A DNA stretch of 64,000 nucleotides from Hemicordylus capensis (taxonomy: Eukaryota; Chordata; Lepidosauria; Squamata; Cordylidae): assembly GCF_027244095.1 (NCBI RefSeq), contig NC_069662.1, positions 12,922,501-12,986,500 on the forward strand, read 5' to 3'. Position numbers and translations under genes: made by a program. Shown in pieces: positions 22,747 through 35,799 of this stretch (position 1 is its first letter; the number at the start of each line of letters is the position of its first letter). The notes under the pieces are model-generated. The model searched no databases, was not told the DNA's origin, and saw only the letters and a program-made list of their open reading frames with translations.

Positions 22747-23214
22747 ATAAGCCATATTCAGACACTGGCCAGATTCAGATGTACAGGGGAACTGGATACA
22801 GAGCAAACAGAGGTCCCCATACCCGAAGGTCTGAACCCGGGGAAACACAGTCTCACTTGAAAAAAGTTCAAGGTTTCCCTCCCCAAATGGCAGCCTGTAC
22901 CTTCAGTGCAGAGTGGCGTTAGCCACTTGCAACTTGCGTTTTTCCAACCATAGTGTTATGACTGAATGCTGTGGTGGAGGAAAAACCAGAGTTTAGGGAG
23001 GAGGCTCCTCCCTTGCTTCAACTTTGATTGGCTGCTGGGGCTGTTCTTCAAGATGGCAGTACAAGCAACCATTCTCCCCTCCCCTCAGCAGTCTTCCTGA
23101 CTGTAGTTTTATACTGGATTGTTACATCCAAACCCAGATATGGAGGTGGGGAGGGGGAAAGAGCCGTGGGTCCATTGGACCCACAGTTTCCCATTTCGTG
23201 TGAATGTGGCCATT
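22747..23214. mobile_element. Non-autonomous DNA element (gattcagacgtaac family)
   Basis: The right end cgtgggtccattggacccac with cgtgtgaatgtggcc corresponds, inverted, to the left end at 61957 and more weakly to 58070. No coding content. Confidence 0.4.
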
Positions 23215-25480
23215 ATATTGTACACTTGTACATGTTTATGTGTATGAACTTCAGTACAAGCCCTTCAAATGCGTGGTATGGTTAGAGAATGCTGAACATA
23301 CCATGTTAATAGGGCTATATAGAAAGAGAGAAAGTGTTGGGAAGAAAAAATGAATGAAAAAGAGAGAGCAAGAGGGGGAGATGAGAGAGAAGTAGGAGCA
23401 GGAAAAGACGGAGAACATGCATGGAATGATCAAGAAGGAGAGAGAAGGAGAAAGATTGTTGATGGAGGGAAGGCCTGCATGGAGTGCAGAGGGAAGCAAG
23501 GTGGGTGTTGGGGAGATTTGTATGCTCCACTAGAAGACAATTAAATGTGTGATTTGTTGGAAGTGAAGAACTCTGCACTGTCTGATGTCTTAGTGGCAGA
23601 GGGGGACAGACTAGTGAGTCAGAGGGCTAGAGGGGTCAAGACATTGGTCATCCCTACTCTACTGCTCTGACACTATCCCTTTGATATGTAGATTGCTACT
23701 CTCAGGGACTTCCTGCCTGCCTGCCTGCTCTTTTCCTCTTTCCCTTTCTTCTTCCTTGAAACACCCACGCTCCTCTCTCCCTGCACCATGTGTGCAGAGA
23801 TGCAGAAACCATCCCTCTGCATCTAGCTAGCTAGCTAGATTAGAGATCCTATTTCTCCACTTTACTATTTAGAATGGAGTTCACTAATAAAGACTCCTTA
23901 AATTGATTTGAAACTATGAACTGGCTCCAAGTTTCTTTTACTCTCAGCATACACACATGCCTAGGCAGACTCCGCTGTGTTGTGCCTCAGTGCACTCTGC
24001 TGAAATAGAAGGGTATCTCTTACCAGAGAGAATTCCCAGCATGATTAACTAATGCCCTGATAGGCTTTCAGAGGATTTGAGGGTGATCATTGGATGCAGT
24101 CACTGTGTGTATTTCTTAATGGAAAGGCAAGATCAATATACCCAGAAGGAAGGAAGGAAGGAAGGAAGGAAGGACATTGGATTCTGTACTCATAATAATG
24201 TTGTGGAAAAGGGATCTGGGGCAGGTGCATCATGTCACGCAGTACTGAAAGAAGCTGCAACTCAAAACCTCTAAAAAATAAATGAAAATTAATATAGTTA
24301 AAAGTGCAGGAGCAATCTTCCTTTATCTTCCTTTGCATCTAGTCACTAAAAATGTTGTTAAGTGAACTCATTTTTAAAAAATGACTCAAACATCAAGAAA
24401 TGTATGCATAACAGACATTTTATTAAGATTGCAATATGCTGCAGCCATGAAAAGGGGTTAGGAGGAGAAGAGGGGGACCCAAAAAGCAGCACTTCAGGGA
24501 GGGCATTTGGGAAAGTATGGATGAGAGCGAGTTTCTTGCTTTGTGGGATGGAGATATAATGGCAGTAGATGGACATCCAAAAAGCCAGCCAATTTCTCAC
24601 TGTCAAGACCAGTCACGTCCCAGCAGGCACAACTTGGGTTAATCTAGAGCTCATACATGCAAATGTAGGCATTCCTTTTCGTACATGGAGCATCATTCCA
24701 CTTACTAAAATCTAAAATGCCAAAATAAGATCAAAGTTACTTTTTCAGATGCATTTTGTAACCGTTGGTCTGAATGGGTGTGGTCTACAAGGGTTTGTCA
24801 ATCTCTTCAGAATCTCTGATTTCACTTTTTAAAAAAGAAAAAAACATCTTATCCTCGTGTCATTTTAAAAAAAAGATAGAAATGATTCTAATTTTAAGAA
24901 TTTTAAGAAGTATGGAAGCAAGAAAAACGCAATAGAGCTTAACCTGTTTTTTGCTCTCACAATTCCTATTTCAAGAGTTTCCCCAGTTTTTTCACATCCA
25001 AAGTCAACCGTATCTCATTAAGAACATTGCAGAAAAAAGGAGAACATCTCTCATACCCTTACAAGTGGTTTGGTAACCCCCACATTCAGAGAAATGGTAT
25101 GCAAATTATGGTAACATGCAACCAAATTATGGAGATTAGCCTTGGCCCTTTGACCCATGAAGTAGTCTATGAAGCTGAACAAGGAGACCATTGCCAATCA
25201 GGCAGGTTTGCATAAACCTCAGAACTGTGGTTGAGCAAGATAAATCACTATTCCTTTAGGAAGCCAGCTTCCTTCTTAAGGCACTGAGCATGTTTTCCTT
25301 ACCACTAGAACGCCACAGCTCCACACAATCCTCATTCCCCCCTTGGTTGTTTGGTTCGCGTGGCATCCAAGTGTTATAGGTGTAGGCTGCTCCATCAGCC
25401 CACCTCCATTTCCTATCCTGTAAAGATGAGACAAAACATATCCTATAATGGGGAAAAAAAATTAAAACCTAAGGAAGTGG
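23215..25480. other. No gene recognised; simple repeats
   Basis: It contains a purine-rich stretch (23320-23460), (CTAG)n at 23824-23838 and (GGAA)n at 24147-24172. The rest looks like unique intergenic sequence without domain similarity. Confidence 0.5.
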
Positions 25481-25484
25481 AAGC

Positions 25485-25969
25485 TAGGGACATGCATGGA
25501 ACCTATTTGGCAGGTTCTGGGCCGCTACTAGGGAGCCTGGTGGGGGGTTTAGTCACGCAAATGGTCTCCATGCATGTGCAGAGGCCTGAACTGGGATGCA
25601 GCTGGCCCAGGCTGCTATGGTGGAGGCCAGCAGATAGGGGGGTTAGAGGCACCCCAACCGCTGTCCCCACTTCTGCTGCTATGTCCCTAATGCCACTGGA
25701 AAGCTAAGTTCCCCTCCCCCCCATCCTTAGGGAACCCCTCTTTGCTTGTAAAGGGGAAGACTCAGAAGATTCCCTTTTACAAGCATGGCCCCAAACTGGT
25801 TCGGAATGGTTCTGTTCAAACTGGGGCCAGTCTGCTTCAAATTCAGATGGGCACCCACTTTGTGGGGACTGAGTTTGAATGGGGGCTTCCCCGTTCAAAC
25901 TCAAACCAGTCAAACAGGGCTCGTTCAATTTGTACCAGAGTTCAAATCAAACTGGTTCACACAACCCTA
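25485..25969. mobile_element. hAT-like element, 485 bp (tagggatgtgc family)
   Basis: Ends tagggacatgca and cacacaacccta, flanked by gtggaagc / ctggaagc. It has the inverted pair cttgtaaaggggaaga and cccttttacaag. Confidence 0.75.
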
Positions 25970-26579
25970 CTGGAAGCAACCATCAGGGTGGTGCAAGTAT
26001 AAAGATCAATTAGAGACGTTGGCAGCCAGTGGGAAGCTGTTACAGGCTCAGATGGAGAATGTAGAGGAAGACTCCCATAAAAAATGATGAAAAGTAGTGT
26101 GGGGGATTCAATCTAGGTGAGGCTACAATGGCAGTTCTAAGGAGCCAAAAATCACTGATGATCACCAATAATGGAGCACATAAATGATGCTTACCTGATG
26201 GAAAGTATGGAGCCCAATCCAGATATTATTCCCATTTCTCCGGTAATTGGAGGTGTATTCAGACATGAAATCACTCTCCGCTTTAGTGAGAATGGAGGCA
26301 AGATGGGCACCATGGCTATAACGCTTGCACTCAGCCTGAGGTTGGAGAAGAAACAAAAGTGTTTGACCCACATCATTGCTCCCCATCTGCAGGATTCATG
26401 CAGAAGAGAAGCTTTATGCAATTAAATTCAACTTTTTAAACTAGAAGGACAGGCTTACAAAGCATAATTGTTAAATTCCCCCTAAATGTGATAGGTTTGG
26501 ATGTGAATAATCAGGAAAGAAATGTTGTTGTGAATAGGTGAGTGAAAACATTGATCCAGTGTGTCTCTGTTGTTAAAAA

Positions 26580-27245
26580 GGCAAATTCCATTATAGGAAG
26601 TATTGGGAAAGAGACTGAAAATATGCCAGTATTTTGATGCCCTTACACAAATGTATGGTGTGGCCACATTTGAAATAATGTGTACTGTTATGACTATCCC
26701 ATCTCAAAAAGTGCACCATAAAAGGTGCAGAAAAAGGCAGCCAACATGATCAAGGAATTGGAACATGTCCAACTATGAAGAAGGACTAAAGCATTTTAGC
26801 TGACACAAAAGATGATATGATATTTATAAAATTATGCATTATGGACAGAAATAACTCTTTCTACCTCTCTCATTATAATGAGATTCAGGGTTATCCACTG
26901 AAAAAATAAATTCAGGACTGACAAAAGAAAGTACTTCACATAAAACATAATTCATATATGGAATCCCCCAGTGCAAAATGGGTGGTTTAGATGGCTTTAG
27001 AAAGGAATTGACCAATTCATATACCCATCAACAGCTGCTACTAGCCATGATTGATAAATGAAACTCACATGCTGAAAAGCATTATTCCACTAAATGACAT
27101 TGCTCGGGGAGAGCTATGGTTTCATGCCTTGCTAATAGGCCTCCCAGGGGCATCTGGTTGGCCACTGTGAGGAATAAAGGATGCTAGGTATTGTAGATAT
27201 TTGGCCTCTCCAGCATGGCTTTTTTTCATTCTTATGTTCTTGCTG
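26580..27245 (+). mobile_element. CR1-like LINE 3' end
   Basis: Broken plus-strand frames resemble the end of the CR1-like ORF2 at 31.2 kb (KKANSMLG type). The common tail (catctggttggccactgtga, agcatggctttttttcattc) follows. Confidence 0.55.
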
Positions 27246-27254
27246 GCATATTTT

Positions 27255-27905
27255 AAAGGTAGTGTTGTCATTGTTTGTTTACATTTTTATACCGCCCCAT
27301 CCAAAGGCTCTGGGTAGTGCATAACAGCAAAACAACAACCCACAAACAATCATTCAATACGATCAACTTAAAACAATACAAAAGCAAATGTTAAAACAAT
27401 TAAAAAACCATTAAAACAATTAGAAACATTTAAAAGCAATTTAAAAATCCTGGAAGGCCAGACCAAACCAATAGGTGTTAATGGCTCTCTTGAAGGCCAG
27501 CAATGAATCCAAGCTATGGATTTCTGCCAGGAGTGCATTCCACAGTCCAGGAGCAGCTACAGAGAAGGCCTGCCTCTGAGTTGCCACCAAATGTACTGGT
27601 GGAGATGGACCTCCTCAAATGACCTTAACAGGTGGTGGAGATCATACCGAAGAAGGCACTCTCTAAGATAATCCAGACTTAAGCCTTTCAGGGCTTGAAA
27701 GGTGATAACGAGCACTTTGTATTTTGCCTGGAAACATATTGGCAGCCAGTGCAATTGTTTAAGTACGGGAATGATATGGTCATTCCAAGTTACCCCAGAG
27801 ACTAGTCTGGCTGCCACATTTTGAACTAACTGAAGTTTCCAAATTATGTACGAAGGCAGCATTGATCGCATTGCAATAGTCAAGTTTGGAGCTTACCAGC
27901 TGATG
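27255..27905 (-). mobile_element. L2 LINE 3' end with ORF2 C-terminus
   Basis: The minus frame reads LQLVQNVAARLVSGVTWNDH then HWLPICFQAKYKVLVITFQA, the well-known C-terminal region of L2 ORF2. The 3' UTR and tail (acatttttataccgcccc) are at the left. Truncated and degraded. Confidence 0.85.
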
Positions 27906-28399
27906 CATCACTCTGATGCTAGGGCTCGTGATTTTCTAGGTTTTGATTTCTGGCTTGGTGAAAGTGTTTGTGTCTTTGACAGAAGAGTAGCCTGAGTGGA
28001 GGATTCATTCCAGGTGAGTGCCTAAGCTTGTGGGAGGGGTCACATTTCTGAGGAGAGTTGGTTTGTCTGATGTTGAATACAAGGGTGAAGTCCCGAGAAC
28101 TTAGAGAACAGGGATAGCAAACAGGGCATTGGAGTTTTGCATGGAGTTTATTGGGGAAGTGTGTGTGGGAGCCTGAAATGAATCCCCTTGATCACAAAGA
28201 GCCCAGTGGGAAGAGAAGGTAAGTACTAATCCCTCTGTCCTGTTCTTGAGAAAGGAAGTTTGAACAGTTAAATAGCTGACCAATACCGCTGAGACCTAAC
28301 TTTTTGATTAACTATCTCTAAATACTGTAAATAGCCAACAAAACCAGTTATGAAGCTAGAAAGCCCGCGGGGAGGGGGGGGCACTTCCCAGTGTATTGA

Positions 28400-28500
28400 A
28401 CATATTTGTTTGTTTGTTACATTTTTATACCACCTTTCTGCCTTGACAAAGGCACCCAAAGCGGTTTACAATATTAAAAGAAAGCTAAATTACAGAAGAT
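28400..28500 (-). mobile_element. LINE/SINE 3' tail
   Basis: The stretch ttgacaaaggcacccaaagc and ggtttacaatatt is the inverse of 45185-45245. 27906-28400 shows nothing recognisable. Confidence 0.5.
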
Positions 28501-28769
28501 TAATAAAATGTCTCAGGCTGTTGGTCTTTCAGGAGCTGAGGACAAGAGCTCCCTGGCCTGGGCACATCCTTACATAGTGTCACATGTATGAAGTCATGGG
28601 TGTTTGTTTGGTGCAAGGACCTCCTGGCTCTCGGGGAACATGCTTCTTCCCTCAAGACCAAGGTGGCGGATCTGGAGAAGCTGAGAGAGACAGAGAGGCA
28701 TGGAGACGGGATCTTCAGGGACATGGTAGAGGCATCCCACTCCAAGGCTGAGAGCTCCTGAGTCTGCTG

Positions 28770-29083
28770 TCATAGGAACATAGGAAACTGCCATATACTG
28801 AGTCAGACCATTGGTCTATCTAGCTCAGTATTGTCTTCACAGACTGGCAGCAGATTCTCCGAGGTTGCAGGCAGGAATCTCTCTCAGCCCTATCTTGGAG
28901 AAGCCGGGGAGGGAACTTGAAACCTTCTGCTCTTCCCAGAGCAGCTTCATCCCCTGAGGGGAATAACTTACAGTGCTCACACTTCTAGTCTCCCATTCAG
29001 ATGCAACCAGGGCAGACCCTGCTTAGCTATGGGGACAAGTCATGCTTGCTACCACAAGACCAGCTCTCCTCTCCTGTCAGAGA
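28770..29083 (-). mobile_element. 5S-rRNA-like SINE, complete
   Basis: It has tail (cataggaacataggaaactg), body, and head with accctgcttagctatgggga, in reverse orientation. Confidence 0.7.
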
Positions 29084-29129
29084 GAATGGAGGTCTCAGGG
29101 AAGGAGAACATCAGTCTGAGGAAGAGGGA

Positions 29130-31372
29130 AATGCTTCTTTAGAAGGGACCCTTTTGTGGATGATGAGCCCTTATCCTCTTTAAATCTCAGAAGAGGAAAC
29201 TTCTCCAAAATGAGGAGTATGGTGAAAAGAAATCTGAAAGATTAAATCAAGAAAGTCACTTTGCTCTATAATGCACGGAGTTCACTCAAAACCACAATAC
29301 TAGAAGCCCAGTTAGAATGTATACCCCCCACCCCAAGGAAAGGTACCACCAAGTCCAGGAAGATGCCAGCATGGCTAACAGGTAAAGTCAAGGAAGCCAT
29401 AAAGGCAAAGAAGACTTCCTTCTGAAATTTGAAGTCCTGCCCAAATGAAGAGAACAGAAAGGAACACAAACGATGGCAAAATAAATGCAAGGTGACAATG
29501 AGGCTATTCACACGATGGGAGAAAATTGGACTAGCGGAGGCTAGCCCGATTGTCTCCCATTGTGAGAACCACTGGGCTTGGTTGCAAGCCCGGTGGTTCT
29601 GAAGCGGGTCACCCGTATAAGTAGCCCGGTGCTTAAACTGAGTTTACAGAGCAGAGAGCTCTGCAAACCTGGTTTTGGCCAACGTGAGAAGCGGCTCCTC
29701 TCGAGGAGACCCCTGGAGGTGAGGCAAAAAGCCACCTCCCGGCTCGGGGGTCTCTTCCAGCATGCCCTGTGCACTCATGCAGGATATGCTGGAACTTCCA
29801 GGGGCTGTGTGGCCCACAATTTTCCCAGCTCCCTCCGGTTCCGTAACAGAGCCAGCAGTCATCTGGGCGGCCATTTCAGCCACCTAGGGGTTGGCTGGGT
29901 GATCGTGTGTTGATTGCCCGGGTGAGAGCGGGCTTAGCCCACTCTCACCCCCAACCCTCCAATGGCGATCATGAGAATCACCTCAATAAGAGAGGTGAAA
30001 AGAGAGTTTGAGGAAAATTTAGCTAAAAGCATAAAGGGGAATAACAAAAACTTCTTTAAATACATCAGAAGCAGGGAACCTGCCAGGGAGGTGGATGGAC
30101 CATTAGACAGTGAGGGAGTGAAAGGAATTATGAGATTATTAAGGAGGATATGGAGGTTGCAGAGAAGCTAAATGAATTCTTTGCGTCTGTCTTCATGACA
30201 GAAGAAGATACTGAGCATATACCTGTTCCTGAACCAGGCTTTTCAGGGATGGAGACTAAAGAACTGAGTCAGAAAGAAGTGATAAGAGATGATGTCCTAA
30301 ACTGTCTGAAAAAAACAAACAAACTAGCAAGTCACCAGGGCCTGATGGCATCCATACAAGAGGACTTCAAGAACTCAAATGTGAAATTGCTGACCTTCTT
30401 GCAAAACTATGTAACTTATCCCTACAATCAGGCTCTGTACCAAAGGACTGGAAAGTAGCAAATATAACACTGATTTTCAAAAAGGAATCCTTCTGTAATC
30501 TGGGAAATTACAGGCCGGTTAGCTTAATGTGTGCTCCAGGCAAATTGATGGAAAGCATTCTCAAGGATAAAATTGTAAAGCACATAGAAGATCAGGCCCT
30601 GATGGGGGAGAACCAGCATGGCTTCTGCAAAGGTAAATCTTGCCTCACGAAGTTTTTGAAGTTCTTTGAGAGTGTCAGCAAGTGTGTGGATAAAGGTGAT
30701 CCATTTGACATAGTATACCTGGACTTCCAAAAAGCTTTCGACAAAATTCCTCATCAAAGGCCCTTGAGGAAACTTAGCAGTCATGGGATAAGGGGACAAG
30801 TACATGAGTGGATTGCTAACGGGTTGAAGGACAGGAAACAGAGGGTAGGTATAAATGGAGAGTTTTCACAATGGAGGGAAGTAAGAAGATCCCCCAGGAC
30901 TCTGTACTCAGAATGGTGCTTTTTAATTTATTCATAAATGATCTAGAAGTTGGGGTAAGCAGTGAGGAGGCCAAATCTGCAGATGACACCAAACTATTTA
31001 GGGTAAATCACAGATTGTGAGGCGCTCCAAAAGGATCTCTCCAAACTGGGTGAGTGGCAACAAAATGGCAAATGCGGTTCAACGTTGGCAAGTGTAAAGT
31101 GATGTTCATTGGGACGAAAAACCCCAACTTCAAGTATATGTTGATGGTATATGAGAGATCTTGGGGTCATGGTGGTCAGTTCATTGAAAGTGTCAACTCA
31201 ATGTGTGGCAGGTGTGAAAAAGGCCAATTCCATGCTAGGGATCATTAGGAAAGGGATTGAAAATAAAACTGCTAATATTATAATGCCCTCATATAAAACC
31301 ATGGTGCAGCCACACTTGGAGTACTGCGTACAATTCTGGTCACACAATGTAGAAGTGGAAACGACATTGTAG
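29130..31372 (+). mobile_element. CR1-like LINE (Jockey group), interrupted
   Basis: The linker region (29280-29495: LECIPPTPRKG, MPAWLTGKVKEAIK) continues after a 485-bp insert as VKREFEENLAKSIKGNNKNF. It then shows EKLNEFFASVF, QHGFCKGKSCL, motif A DIVYLDFQKAFD, and near the end KKANSMLGIIRKG and QPHLEYCVQFWS. Frames are broken several times. The 3' side is cut by a fold-back element at about 31388. Confidence 0.8.
29500..29984. mobile_element. Small DNA transposon with hairpin end (copy C)
   Basis: Ends gaggctattcacacgat and, inverted, gaggtgattctcatgatc are flanked by AAT (29497-29499, 29985-29987). It splits the CR1-like LINE cleanly, which fixes both borders. Confidence 0.75.
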
Positions 31373-31387
31373 AGCTAGCAAAGGAAA

Positions 31388-32687
31388 CAACAAAAGAAAC
31401 AACAAAACCCAGGACCCAATGAGTTAGCAACCCATGGGGGTGGTTGGCACCCTCTTTGCACTAGACCACCATTCACTCTGGGCCACCCCAGCACCCCGCA
31501 AGTGGCTTTAAGGTTTTTCTCCATAGGGAATAATGGAGGTTTCAGCAGCCCCATAACTGCACCTGAGGGGTGTTGTGGTGGCCCAGAGCGAGGGTGCCAA
31601 CCACCTCCATTGGTTGCTAACCTGTGGGGTACTGGGTTTTGTTGTTTCGGAAGTGTTCTGAGTGTAGATTCTTTGGTAGCATATAAGATTTTCAATGACA
31701 AACCATGAATCCACTCTCATTGCTAACCTTAAAGACACATAAACTTCAAAAATCACTTAAAAACCAGCCCTTTGCCCAATTCCTTTCAAATAATTCTGAT
31801 AGCTACCTGGCCCCCTTGGGCACTACTTACCCACCACACTCTGCTCTTGGACACCCCTTTCCCCCCGACGTGAAGCTATACATTTGCTGATACCTCCATG
31901 CTTCTTTATGGAGAAAAACCTTAAAGTCACGTAAACTTCAAAAATCACTTAAAAACCAGCCTTTTGCCCAATTCCTTTCAAATAATTCTGATAGCTTCCT
32001 TGCCCACCTTGGGAACTACCACCCACTCTAGGACACCCCTTTCTCCCCAACGTGAAGCTATACATTTGCTGCAATCCTCATTATTCTCTATGAGGAATTC
32101 CAAAATAATTTTAAAATTCACCAATAATCAGAGGAGTGTACAATTGCCTTCGAACCTTGTGGATAGTAGGCACCCCTGGTTGTCTACCACCTACCCCACT
32201 TTTGTGCCCCTAGGTGCTCCACAATAGGTGATATGGGCTGGTTCGGGTCCTATTATACCCTATGAGAAAAATAATTAAAAATATTTCAAATATTCATAAC
32301 AAATCATAGGGGTGTCTGATTGCTTTGGGGTTTGCATGGTTGTTGGCACCCCTGGATGCTCCACAATAAGGAATAATGATCTGGATGGAGTCCCATTATA
32401 TCCTATGAGAAAAAAATAGAAATATTTTTCAAAAATTCATAAAAAATCATATGAGTGTCCGATTGCTTTGGGTTTGTGTGGCAGGTACCCCTAGGTGCCA
32501 GCTACCATCCTACCAAGTTTTGGGTGTCTGAACCAGTTTGAACCGGTTAGAATCAGTTCAAACCGGTTCGAATTCGAACCGAATCGGGGGAGGTTCGAAC
32601 AAAACCAAAACTGAACCACCCCCTCCTGGTTCGAACCTGGTTCAAATTTGAACCGAACTGGGCAAACCGGTTTTGTGCACATCCCTA
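31388..32687. mobile_element. Fold-back hAT-type element, relative of 16716-18676
   Basis: It shares cttcacgtcgggggg-type, ctaggtgctccacaatagg and accggttcgaa blocks with the large palindrome and ends tgtgcacatcccta at 32687. The left arm is short (about 31388-31670), so it is asymmetrical. Confidence 0.7.
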
Positions 32688-32775
32688 CTTGCCTCCCCCA
32701 TTCGGGTCTGTTATACATGCCAGGTCAGTGCGCTCATTCATGATCAAGTCATGAAAGATTTTGGTCTTATTCTGA

Positions 32776-32842
32776 AATAATAAGCATAATAATAATAATA
32801 TATTATTATTATTATTCTGAAGAAATAATAATAATAATAATA
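32776..32842 (+). repeat. (AAT/ATT)n microsatellite
   Basis: Two trinucleotide runs in opposite sense. Confidence 0.9.
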
Positions 32843-33222
32843 AATCTGGCATTGCAAAGGAGCATGGCTAGGTGAGTTGGATCTGCAATCCAAGGCCTGA
32901 GAGATGACAAGGCCGCCAGAAGTGGAGACAGTTACTAAATTACTAATTTCCTTTAGTTCGGTGATTGAGATTATCAGCCTCCCATTCAAACTCCTGTATT
33001 CTGTTCCCCACTCTGGGGATCACCAAGCAAAGGTATATGTCAGACATTCTATGATTTCAAGAAGAACGCTTCTTACTTCAGCCTCATACCAGGTCTTCAA
33101 ATCTTCAAAAAATGCATAGCAGTTGCCCCGGTTATTCTGCCATCCCCTAGCACAGGAAAAAGCACCAGCTGCATAAAGAAAGGAGATGAAGAGGAACATA
33201 AGGAAAGACAGAACAGTAAGAG

Positions 33223-34052
33223 GAGGGGTGTCAGACTCAACCAGGCGATGGGCCGGATTTGATCCCGATGCACCTCTGGGGGCTGCACATAGCCTTGCAC
33301 CGCCTTCTGTCTTTCACCTCCTCCTCCTTCTCTCACTCTCCTCCTTTCTTCCTCTCCCACTTTCCTTGCCACTGAAAGTAGCTGAATGCACTACCCTTTA
33401 CAGCAGAATAAGCAGAGGGCATTTTTTAAACAAAAGAAAGAAAGAAACTGAACATAAACCATCATATTTTAACATTGTTCTCAACAGATATTTAACACTC
33501 GGTAATCAGATCAAGAATACAAGCAACATCATGCCCCACCAGAGCTCTCCTCCCCCTCCCTTGCCCTCCACTCATGTTTCTTTCTTCCTTCTCCTCCCTC
33601 TTCTTTCTCTCCCTCCCCCCCCCTCCATCCCTTGCCCATGGAAAAAGTGCCCTACACTTTTTTCTGATGTTGTCATCCTTGTGCTCTTCTTCTTCCTCCC
33701 TCCTCTTTATTGCCCCTTGAATCCCACCACAAGGGAGGAAGCACTGGTCTCCGCTGACTGGTCTCACCTTGCAGATAATGTAAGGGTTCTCCTTGTGGAC
33801 GCTGGCCTTCACTAACTGATCCTGCATAGGGTAGGAGAAGAGAAAAGGAGAAATGTCACCGCCGCAGGGGTGGGTGGGATGGAAGCCTGCCGGTCCACAG
33901 GCAAATAAGACATGCTGCCTCTTTGGCAAGCAGTGAGGGGAAGAAAAATAGTGGTGGTGGAGGCAACGGGTTGTCCAGGCTTCTCACGCAGGCCAGTCAG
34001 TGGAGCTTCATGGACCTGATCGTGCCTGTGGCCTGGGAGTTTGACATCCCTG
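33223..34052. mobile_element. Non-autonomous hAT-like element, 830 bp
   Basis: Ends gaggggtgtcagactc and gagtttgacatccctg are inverted repeats. The flanks agtaagag and gatcagag agree at 5 of 8 bases. It is pyrimidine-rich inside and contains the exon-like 54-base segment at 33768-33821. Confidence 0.55.
33768..33821 (-). other. Exon-like segment with both splice signals, inside a hAT-like element
   Basis: On the minus strand a long pyrimidine tract ending ctcctaccctatgcag precedes a 54-base open segment. It reads DQLVKASVHKENPYIICK in frame 0 and is also open in the phase-1 frame. It ends AAG followed by gtgaga. An AATAAA lies about 70 bases further on. The segment is within an 830-base element with hAT-like ends, so it could be a captured exon, a cryptic site, or chance. 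The 39.8-kb signal exon lies upstream on the same strand, but no link can be shown. Confidence 0.25.
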
Positions 34053-34189
34053 GATCAGAGGGGTTTTTAAAAAGTACTTTCTTACATGGGAAAAAAACCC
34101 CTCTGTATTGTTTCCCAGGCTTGCCTCATATGAAATTCCCTTTGGGTAAGTCTTCCTGAATAATCCCTCATGACAGGGGTATGCAACCT

Positions 34190-34290
34190 TTGGCACTCCA
34201 ACTGTTGTTGAACTACAACTCCCATCATCCCTGACAACAATTGATTGTGTCTGTGGATCATGGGAGTTGTAGTCCCTGGCTTAATGTCTA
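34190..34290. mobile_element. Palindromic MITE
   Basis: gttgaactacaactcccatc on the left pairs with gatcatgggagttgtagtcc on the right. Similar elements are at 38329, 40705, 47124 and 47365. Confidence 0.6.
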
Positions 34291-34689
34291 ATGGATCACC
34301 AAATCTGCTGTCAGAGAAGAAGTTTTGCCCCAGGTCAAACTGGCCAAAGATTCCAGTTTTCTATCTGCTTTTCAGTCCTCCCTTGGAGTGATTGACTTGG
34401 CTCACTTGCTCCTCCAGAGCTATTTCCTCTACTTCCCCACTGCACCTGTTTTCCATTGGTTGCCCACTGCAGCAGGGGCATAGCTAGGGGAGAGTGTTCA
34501 CCCTTCTCCCTGGCGGCCTCTCAGAATGAGGGAGCTAATGAAGAAAATAGGGAGGTGAGGAGTTGGGAGCCCCTCAGGAGCTGGGGCCCTGGATTCTTTG
34601 AACCCATCCGCTCAATTATAGCTGCAACCTTGCACTGCAGACAATCTATGGAAGAAATGCTTCCGAGGACTGAGTTCTTACTAGTAGAC

Positions 34690-34855
34690 AGTAGGCTTGC
34701 GCATTTTGATTCGGCAACAAAACATTTTCTGTCCGAAAATGGCATTTATGGATGTTTTTTATACAAATTGAAATGAAAAAATAAAAAAAAATTGTATACA
34801 AATCAAAATGACCCTATTTTGGAGCCAAAGTTTTGTTTTGTTTTGTTTTGTTCGG
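34690..34855. mobile_element. Fragment of a hAT-like element
   Basis: It starts taggcttgcgcattttgat, with an A-rich inside (caaattgaaatg, caaatcaaaatg inverted pieces). 34860-35290 holds no gene. Confidence 0.35.
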
Positions 34856-35292
34856 AGCTTTGGTCTCTGACTGCAGAAACTAGGGAGGTAGAGAGTGTCT
34901 GTCAAGAAGAGATTAGCAGAAGATAAGACATGCAAAAAGCAGGCACAGCATTGCTGAGGAAGCTCATTTCCTTGGAATGTGTTCCATTGTGATGCAATTA
35001 TGTGCTAAGAAATGCTGATTGCCTGTTCTAAAAAACAATGCCCTGTTTCCACTCTGTCTGGGCTGATTGCTTTGAGGGTGGAGGCGGGGAGTTTGTTTAA
35101 ATTCATTAACAAGTTACTCGCTTGCTTCTGCCTTTCTGGCTGCCTCATTCAAGAGAGACAGAGAAAGAACTAATTTTGCATTACATGTCTAAACTCAAGT
35201 TTCCATGATGCCATGGTTGCCTTGCTACCTGCCTGAGCCCAGCATACTGCTCCCTATTTATTTACCATGTATGTGTATATAATGCAATTCAA

Positions 35293-35316
35293 ATGCCTGC
35301 CTGCCTGCCTGCCTGG
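35293..35316 (+). repeat. (TGCC)n microsatellite
   Basis: Five to six units. Confidence 0.85.
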
Positions 35317-35447
35317 GATAGTTCATTGTTCTGCTGCTTCTGTGTGATCTTGCTTTGGAAACCAGTTCTTTGTGAAGCTCTGTTATTGTTGTTCATATGT
35401 TGAAAAAAATGTCTATGGATGACAACTGCTTGCTTGGTAGAGGAGGG

Positions 35448-35758
35448 GGAGAGGAGAGCTGGTCTTGTGGTAGCAAGCATGACTTGTCCCCATAGCTAAG
35501 CAGGGTCTGCCCTGGTTGCATATGAATGGGAGACTTGATGTGTGAGCACTGCAAGATATTCCCCTCAGGGGATGGAGCTGCTCTGGAAAGAGCAGAAGGT
35601 CCCAAGTTCCCTCTCTGGCTTCTCCAAGATAGGCTGAGAGAGATTCCTGCCTGCAACCTTGGAGAAGCCACTGCCAGTCTGTGAAGACAATACTGAGCTA
35701 GATAGACCAATGGTCTGACTCAGTATATGGCAGTTTCCTATGTTCCTAGGTTCCTATG
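35448..35758 (+). mobile_element. 5S-rRNA-like SINE, complete
   Basis: Head ccatagctaagcagggtctg and gggagactt, body, then tail tatggcagtttcctatgttc with tandem ttcctat repeats. Confidence 0.75.
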
Positions 35759-35799
35759 AGAGCAGGGCACACTTGATGCTGCTGTTAGCCATAGTTTGC

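Noticed and set aside
23251-23578. Hydrophobic minus-strand frames resembling a membrane protein
   Set aside because: The purine/pyrimidine-biased strand yields Ser/Leu/Phe runs; no motif and no conserved start context.
33186-33929. Frames of 209 and 145 codons
   Set aside because: They come from pyrimidine-rich sequence inside a hAT-like element; the serine/proline/leucine composition is a by-product.
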